This document shows positions 56,727-64,000 of a stretch of DNA of 64,000 bases, one piece after another (the first letter of the stretch is position 1; each line of letters starts with the position of its first letter). Source of the DNA: Rostratula benghalensis. Its lineage: Eukaryota; Chordata; Aves; Charadriiformes; Rostratulidae. Location of the stretch: positions 1,102,896 to 1,166,895 of the forward strand of contig VXAI01000139.1 of NCBI GenBank assembly GCA_013399305.1, written 5' to 3'. The notes under the pieces are model-generated. The model did no database searches and was not told where the DNA came from. It saw nothing but the letters and a program-made list of their open reading frames with translations. A program made the position numbers and the translations under genes.

Positions 56727-59700
56727 GGGAGAGTGGTAATAGTTGCATTAGGAACACCTGCAGAAAATTGCCTCAGGGAGCAGTTTACCTTCAAGAGGCA
56801 AGATACTGCTGATAGCTGATTAGAGCCAAGTCACAAATTGCTGCAGGCAATGGGGTCAGAAGCCCTTTTGGTTGTGAGCAGCCAGGTCTGCACACCCCCT
56901 ACTCTCTGCCTTCTCCCAGTTCTCTGTCCGTCTTTCCCATGCTCTCTCACGTTTTAAGCATTGGGAGTAGCTCAGGTCAGATGTGTGATTTTATTTTACA
57001 GCCTTTTCATACTGTTTTTGAGGAGCGCTAGATATTCTAGAGTGAAAACACAATTTGTACTAATTAATAAATTGCTGGGAAGAGCTCCAGTTTCACTGCA
57101 GAGAGATCTTTTGCAGGCAGAGACAGTCAGGATGGATTTGCCCTGAATGCAGGGGAAAAAGAACTCTTCTACTAGGAATCAAATCTATGTCCAAAATGCA
57201 CATTCAAAGCAACCAGTTGTGTGGATAGTGAAAACAGGGTGTGATCTCACAGTGAGTATCACAGAGCCTTCCCTAAAATATACATCAAGGTTGTTTTTTT
57301 TAAGAAACAGGAGTTGAAGCACATTCTCTAAGCTTTCTTTATTTGTTTTTTTTTTTTTCCTTCAGTGAAGTGTGACTTTGCAAGACACAGTCTCCAAGCT
57401 GAAATCTGCAGGTTGTCATGGGTGTGTAGTAGATACATGACCAGGTATGCATTAGGATCGGGGCTGCTCTTACACCTTTTGTTGTAAGAACAGTTTTTAC
57501 CTCTGTATATACAAACCCCATCAGAATGACTACCTTGCTCTTCCAGCCTGGAACCTCACAGGGCCTGGCCAGACCGTGGCCAGAACTATTCAGCAAAGTA
57601 ATGACTGGCTGGGGCCTGGCAAGTGCAAAGGGTAGGCTGCCTCCTGGAGAGGATGCACCTTATTTTAGATTGAATGCCCACTGTGATCCTTACTTTACTT
57701 TTTCACTGCACATCTGTGGGAATCTAGGATGGAAAAGGTACATTTCTAAAGTAGATCCAAAATATTTATGACCAGAGTGTGAATTTTAGCCATATAATAA
57801 ATTATATCTCTGTACAGGAGAGAAAAAATCACTTATAATTTCATTATAAATGAATGGTATTTTTAAAGGTAAATTTATCATAGTGATAATTGCTTGAATA
57901 AAGACCCAGAACTCATAAGGTGAGAGCAGAAGGAAAGCTACAGGTGAGGTGGTACTTTTTAAACAAGCTCTTTCAGACACAGATAGGCTGCTTTATCTTG
58001 TTACTCTGGTAACCTTTGGTAACACCTTTGGTGTCTGTCACATGTTTACCAACTAGCAGCCTTCTTTCTTCCTTGGGACATTAAATCAACAAGTACATGT
58101 AGAGAAAAGAGCAAGAGTGCAAGCGCTACTCCTGTTCTTGAAACTCTGGATTGTGCTTCTCTTCAGCTTTGCCCTAGCTTGTGTGAACATTGCAGATCCT
58201 GAGGAGTTAGCAACTTGTCCCAGGAAGAAAGCTTTGAAATGTGTTATTTGTGAGAAAAGTGTTCTTGGGAAATGTCTTTGCTGGTTTGACTTGTGCTGCT
58301 TTATATAGGTGTGAGTAGGTAAGTCTCGTGTTTTGAATGATACCTGGCTATTTCTTGGTGAGGTGGTTTCTTTCCTAGTTTGTTATTTTGGTGACAGTTA
58401 CAACTTGAAAAGCAAATTCCATGTTACTAACACTTGCTACTTTGGATTTGCATGCTTGTTTGGTTTTCTTGAAGTACAAAGGTCTTGGAAATTGCAAGTA
58501 AAGAAGCAGAAGTTAGTCTTTTCTTCTGTTTTCTGTTCTGACATTGTGCTGTTTACTGCTCTTGTTTCAGATTTGACTGCAGAGCAGTAGTAAGACCATA
58601 ATTCTATATCCATAATGAGTAAAACAACTGTGTAGTATTCGCATTCCTGTTAAGCAGAGGGCACATCTGATCATTGTGCAAGGGAAGCCATGGATAATTG
58701 CAGGTATGTGTGACTGAGGTAGGCTTAAAAAAGGACCTAAATGTAGCAGGATGGCCGTGGAAGAAAACAGCTGAAGAGATTGAAATAAAGTAGTAAGTAG
58801 ACTACATAGGTTGGCTCCGTGTGTCTGAGAACATCCAAGGAGCATGCTGCACTTTATTCTTGCAGTCCTTGATGTCAAGTGTTTTGCAGAATGGGTGTGT
58901 GGATGTCTGCTCACATGGCCTGCACTGGAGCATCAGAACTGCAGAAGCCATTGAAATATGTGGAATCTATTTTAGTTTGTCCCCACTGCATTTGTTTGGC
59001 TAGGAGTCATCTCTGTCAGCCTTCCCCTTCTCACTCTTCTGGCTCTGAAGTGGCATGGCTCTCCACTCTCACTTCTCCCTGAGAATGGTCCTACGTCACA
59101 ACTTTTGCTTCAAAGAAACTCCAGCAGAGGCTTTGAAATTTGTTAACACAAATGAATCCTCTGAGGCAGTGTTGTAGCCACTTTAATCTGGAAGGGGGGC
59201 CTTCTCCTACCTTTTGTAGCGCTGGGATCCTGCCCTGCATGTTGGTTTTACAAAGGAGTTCCAGAGGGTGTCTTACATCATAAACATTTGTTTTCTCCAA
59301 GATGATTTCTGCTCCCTGTTAGATCTGTGACAATTCTGCTATTGATTTTCCTGCTTTTGGTTTTGCATGCCTTGTAGAGGCAGGTATTTTGGGCATAAAC
59401 CCCAGGGTCCATCTTTGTTCAGTTTGGCTAAACTGAGATTAAGCAAGACTCAAGAGCACCTGGTATAGAAAAAAAGTGAGATATGGGAAAGAATAAGGTG
59501 GGTAAACACACGAAGGGAGCCAGCGTTTCTCCTGGCTGTAAACCAGCTCTGGTTCACTCTTCTTTATGCCTGTGGGACTTCATTGCATTTTTGTTATTAC
59601 AGAGCCCTTGTATAAACTGAGCAGTAACTTTTGTTCATACCCTTCTCCATGCAGCCCTAGTAACAAGTAAACTGGTTAGTTTTACTAACATGAATAGAGA

Positions 59701-62700
59701 AATGTTCATGGTGACATGGTAAAAGGTGGCAGTACTTGCTAAGCTCTTCACTGTATTAAATACATGACTCTAGAAACCACTGGCATTTTTTCCCCCAAGT
59801 ATTTGTTTTAATGGGTTTTGTTATTGTTGGAACATATTTTTCCCAAGGTGTGTGTCATTTGGTTGGTATCAGAGGCCTATAATTCCACAATGTATTTTTT
59901 CTTAGAAAACACACCCTGCTTTATGAGCAGCGCTCTTCTGCTTCAGGGCTTCCTTCTAAATACCAACATTTCCTCCATCTGGTTCCTCAAGAGCCTGAGC
60001 TTGGTAGCTAGCCCAAGAGCCACAGAACTGTGTGGTGGGGCAGCATCTCCTATGTGGATATCCTCCATACCAGGAAAGAAACCATCTAAAGGGTCCCTTG
60101 CACCAACTGTGGCAATACTGTGAGTTAATCTGGCAGCAAACGATGTGTGTGGACTGAACCTCAGTGTAGGCCTGTGGCTTTTAGGTTCAGAGAGTGGTGT
60201 GTTAGTGTCCTCTGAGATGCAGGAAAGAATGGCCTCCTGAGGTGAAGGATAGCCTGAATGCCAGAGCTGAGTCTGCTGTTCAAACATCTCAATTCCCTTT
60301 GGAAATTTCCCTTTGTGTGGAAAGGTCATACTTAGGGCCATCTTAGGTGATGTCAAGCTGAGGGTTGTTAGATGATAATTGGCTTTTCGTGGATGTTAAT
60401 CTCAGCATCACCAAATAGAATTTCTTGTCTCAGCAGCAGTGTGACTGTAGAAAAGCCCTTTCCCATTTGCTGTTCAAGCTTCTTTTTGTGGCCCCTTGGT
60501 TGTGCTAAATGCCAGACTGATCACCTCTCTTTGTGGCTGCGCTTAAATGCAGGGACCAGAAACCTTTAATGGAGCTGTAGAAAGGTTGGTCTTGTTTCTG
60601 CTTAAAAAATAAATAAGTCAATCACTGGTTGTGCTTTCAAGGTTGTGCCACCAAAGCTGCCCTTTTAGCCTTGCCAATTAGAAGCTTTAGAATAAAGCAG
60701 GTGTTCTGCACTGCAGTTTGATAGCAATCCCCAGTCTAGGAAGGTCAAGAGATACCTGGTTGCCCCCTTTTTTTCATTTTTGGTCAGCAGTTTGTCACTG
60801 CTGTTACCTGGATATGTTTAATGGGAGCTGAAAAAGGGACAGGGTGGATTGAGACGGCTTGGAACATGTAGCAGCGGACCTGTAGGGAGTATATGTTACC
60901 TATATATGTTATAGTATATGTTATTTATTTTTCTTTCAAAGGCCAGTCCTGTTGCCTGCAGGCAGCTCTTAGTGGGCAGCTGGTCTCCTCCCTGCTTGTT
61001 TTCTCTGCAGCCTGGCAGCCATGGGCTGAGTCCAGGTGGAGAGCTGCTGCTGTGCAGATACTGAGCACGTTGTGGCCTCTTGTGATCCCTTCTTCTCCTT
61101 CGGTAGCTGCTAGGAGATGTCCGTGGCCTACAATGACCCAATAAATAACGAGGCAAGGAGGAGCCAGGGCTGGATTCTGGGAGTGCCCTGCTTTCCACAG
61201 GCACATGGCCTCCTCTCTGCAGACGGGAAATTGTCTAAGTATTGAGAGATTTGGTTTGATTAGCTGAAATCTCCTTTTGGCAGAACATTTCCAGTCCCTA
61301 GAGCAATGGAGATCAGACAGGTTTCCAAGGCAATGCACAGCCTTCAGTTAGAGCTTTACTGCTGCATCGTCCTTGGTCAATTGATGGAGTAGGGTATATT
61401 TAGGCCTTTGAAAAAAAAAAAGCTGCTGTCCAGCCTTTTGCTGTGGTGAGTCATTCTGCCTTGGGTCAAATTGGTGGAACTAAGAACAAGGTTCTGTGGA
61501 TGAGAAAAATAAATACATGAGAGCATAAAGATCCCAATTAGATTTCTCTTTGAAGAGGTAAGAGCACTTCAGTTCTGAGTGGAGACAACTTATTCTTTGT
61601 TATCCCCCTGAATAAGAGAGAAGCAGCAGCTGAAATCCTCCTTTCTCCTTTATCTTACCCTTCCCCTCTCTCCCAAATGTAAAATACTTATTTTCATTTG
61701 TTGGAGGACTCCGTGTTCACTGTTGAATTCTTGACCCATACCAGGGATCCTTCCAGTTTGAACTTCTGTCACTGCTTTGCTTGTTGCTCTCTGGTCCCTC
61801 CTCTGTTGCAGAAGCCTTGATAAATTCAGCTTATGTAAGTTTTTATTTCATTAAGTTATTCCTGTTTTTGCACCACCAGGGAGATGAAAAGCTCATCATG
61901 TCACCACTGTGAATGCCACTGTGGCGGTGGTGTTCTGAAAGTCATTGTGTCTGTTGTTACCTGTTCATTGATCTGGACTCAAAAGTCAGGGAGTGTGTTA
62001 GGATATGGGCATATCTTCCTGTGACCGTTCCCTGGTTTTACTGAGATAATGGGGTTGTTCCAGCAGTGTGCAGAGCTTTTTTTGGAGATTTTGGAGGGGA
62101 TGCTATGTTCTCATATACACTGTCAAGGAGGGAAATGCCATTGTGCTGAGTGCAAGGCCTTGACTTGCTAAGTTAGTAAAGGTTTCTTTAAAGTAATTCT
62201 GGAAATGATACAAAAGAGATGCTACAATGCTAACAAGACTATAGCTGGTGAGTGGAAGGTGGTATATGGGAGACACCATCAGAGTGCCTTTTTTATTTAC
62301 CTACTGTTGAGATAAATGTGGGAATGTGGGTTGTGTTCAGCAGTCGATGCCTTGCTAGTTCAGGAAGAAACCATTGCACAAGAAAGAATTACAAATCAGT
62401 CACTGCATGGTTTAACATGAAGAGACAAGCTGACATTTTCTGAGCATGGAGGTGCTTCTGTGTGTAGCTCAGCTGCTGTCATGTAACATGGGGAGAAGAG
62501 AAGGAATGAAAAAATGATCCTAGACAGTGAGAGACAAATACTGACCTCTGTCATAAAACCAAGGCATGACCTTCGTAACCAAGTAATTTGTATGTGAGAG
62601 GGGAAAAATGAAAAAAGGGTGGAGGAGCCTTTCAAAGTCTTCATTGGTATCCTTACTTACTTACCCTTTTTGAGAGAATGGCAGTTGATAGATATGTCAC

Positions 62701-64000
62701 TGTGATGATAAATGGTTATCTTCTTTCCCTGTCTCAAAATACTGCATTAGTGATACCATGGCAACAAAGAAGTTGTCTTTAAGGAAAAAGGAGAAAAAAG
62801 AAACCACATGACTTCAGTGTTCAAGAAATGTGGCAGACTGACAGCCCTAGTCATCCTTTTCCACCAGTGAGGTAGTGGTGGTGTCAGCTATGGCAAAATG
62901 TATCGATTATGAACTCTGTGTTGTACAGTGACAGCAAACAACCCTGGGACATGATCAAAGACAAATCTAGTACAGTAAGAGTAGGCTGAGAATCTTCTGA
63001 GAAAATATGCTCTTGTCAGACAATTTAATTCTGTTTAAATTATACCTTTTTTTTTTTCTAACAAAGACACCATCTTGAAAAACTTTCCTAGACCTAAGCT
63101 GTATACTTATTCAGGATGGAATTCTTCTCTGAGCAGAGTGTGGTGATGGTGAGAGAAACCAGATATCCATTTCCACTGTGGTAGATTTTTCTGGACATGA
63201 GACAGTCAAAGGATATGTGGAAGGGGCAAGTTCAGGTCTTTGTCCTACTTGGTTCAGACTTGCATTTGAATGCAGGTCTCATCTCTAACATGAGAGCCCT
63301 AAGCAGCAGGAGATTGGCCTTTAGGGACTAGCTTCTTTCTCTTATTTGATCTAATACAGATTATATATCACTACAGCCTTTTTCTTGCTTTCCTAAGCTT
63401 AGGTGAACGCTTTGACCAAGCTAGGCCCTCACTGCTTTGTGTAATGACTGTTTTTACAATGCTAACTAGTTCCAGCATGCAAAACTGAGAATTTGAACAT
63501 AGCTTGGAGATGAGGGTGAATATTGAGATAGAGAAGAAATGACAGAGCAAAGGCTTGAGTGTAATGGTTTCTCATAGACTTCTTATGAAAGGGACCAGCT
63601 TTGAGTTCATGAATGGCAATTCCAATGCTGTGCTGCTCAAATTCTCAGTCTCCCTGGCCCTGTTAACTTCAATAAATTTTAAATACCGGTCTTAATTGGA
63701 GCCTTTTCTAATATTATTAGTAAGATTGACAATTACTGTGAATCATCCTTTGGAGGCGTAAGTTGTTACTTGAGTCACGTCCATTAGACAGGGTGAATGC
63801 TCCCCTGTCTGTTAGGACACACTTCTCTTTCTTTGTTTTGCCTGTATTTGTGGGTTTAACAGAGAATTTGTCTTGAGCCTTCCATTTCTTAGCTGAGCGC
63901 TCTTTCTTGATGCTACCACCTCCATGTCCCCTGTTGCAGCTGATGTGCCTTCCTTTGAACTCAGTGTTGCCAGGAGGTGTTGGCTACCTCTACTGTATTG
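56727..64000. other. Presumed SYT16 intron, distal part
   Basis: About 7.3 kb without recognisable CR1 or other repeat bodies, notable after the dense CR1 content upstream. Frames up to 137 codons (for example 59943-60356 minus and 60925-61338 minus) have no recognisable domains. A stretch at 63655-63790 has the look of a conserved non-coding element. No SYT16 C2-domain exon was found. Confidence 0.45.

Noticed and set aside
59943..60356. 137-codon minus-strand frame with protein-like composition
   Set aside because: No known domain, no splice or promoter context, and length within chance expectation. It also starts at a TTG.

Overview
This window is vertebrate nuclear DNA, most likely from a bird. 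Coding sequence is split into short exons with GT-AG introns, promoters sit in CpG islands, and the dispersed repeats are almost all CR1 LINEs of the avian/reptilian type: truncated at the 5' end, with short ATTCTATG-like tails and no poly(A). I saw no SINEs, bacterial operons, CRISPR arrays or phage genes. Identifications rest on reading and on family knowledge; no database search was possible.

Layout, all recognised genes on the + strand: (1) positions 1 to about 945 are the distal 3' UTR of HIF1A, ending in a conserved AATAAA block. (2) About 6.5 kb of mostly unassigned DNA follows, with one weak two-exon candidate at 4729-5039. (3) A CpG island (about 6300-7760) covers the promoter and first exon of SNAPC1, the SNAP43 subunit of the snRNA-activating protein complex. 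I could read eleven coding exons from 7457 to 18112, which join into a 400-residue protein with consistent splice phases. (4) A second CpG island (about 22540-23130) holds a very short coding exon (22892-22904, M-A-T-E plus one base) in an ideal Kozak context and followed by GTGAGT. By synteny (HIF1A-SNAPC1-SYT16 in other amniotes) and resemblance to the SYT14 N-terminus this is probably exon 1 of SYT16. (5) The remaining 41 kb would then be its first intron. It contains many CR1 fragments in both orientations, three much older CR1/L3-like relics, a 252-nt homopurine GGGAAA tract, other simple repeats, a 68-base assembly gap, and AT-rich stretches that could be conserved non-coding elements.

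The genes do not form a pathway unit. HIF1A is the oxygen-regulated transcription factor subunit, SNAPC1 is a basal factor for snRNA genes, and SYT16 is a C2-domain protein. Their order is ancient synteny. I found no previously undescribed biological system. The points most worth checking are the homopurine tract, the C-terminal exons of SNAPC1, the candidate exons at 4.7-5.0 kb and the possible non-coding elements.
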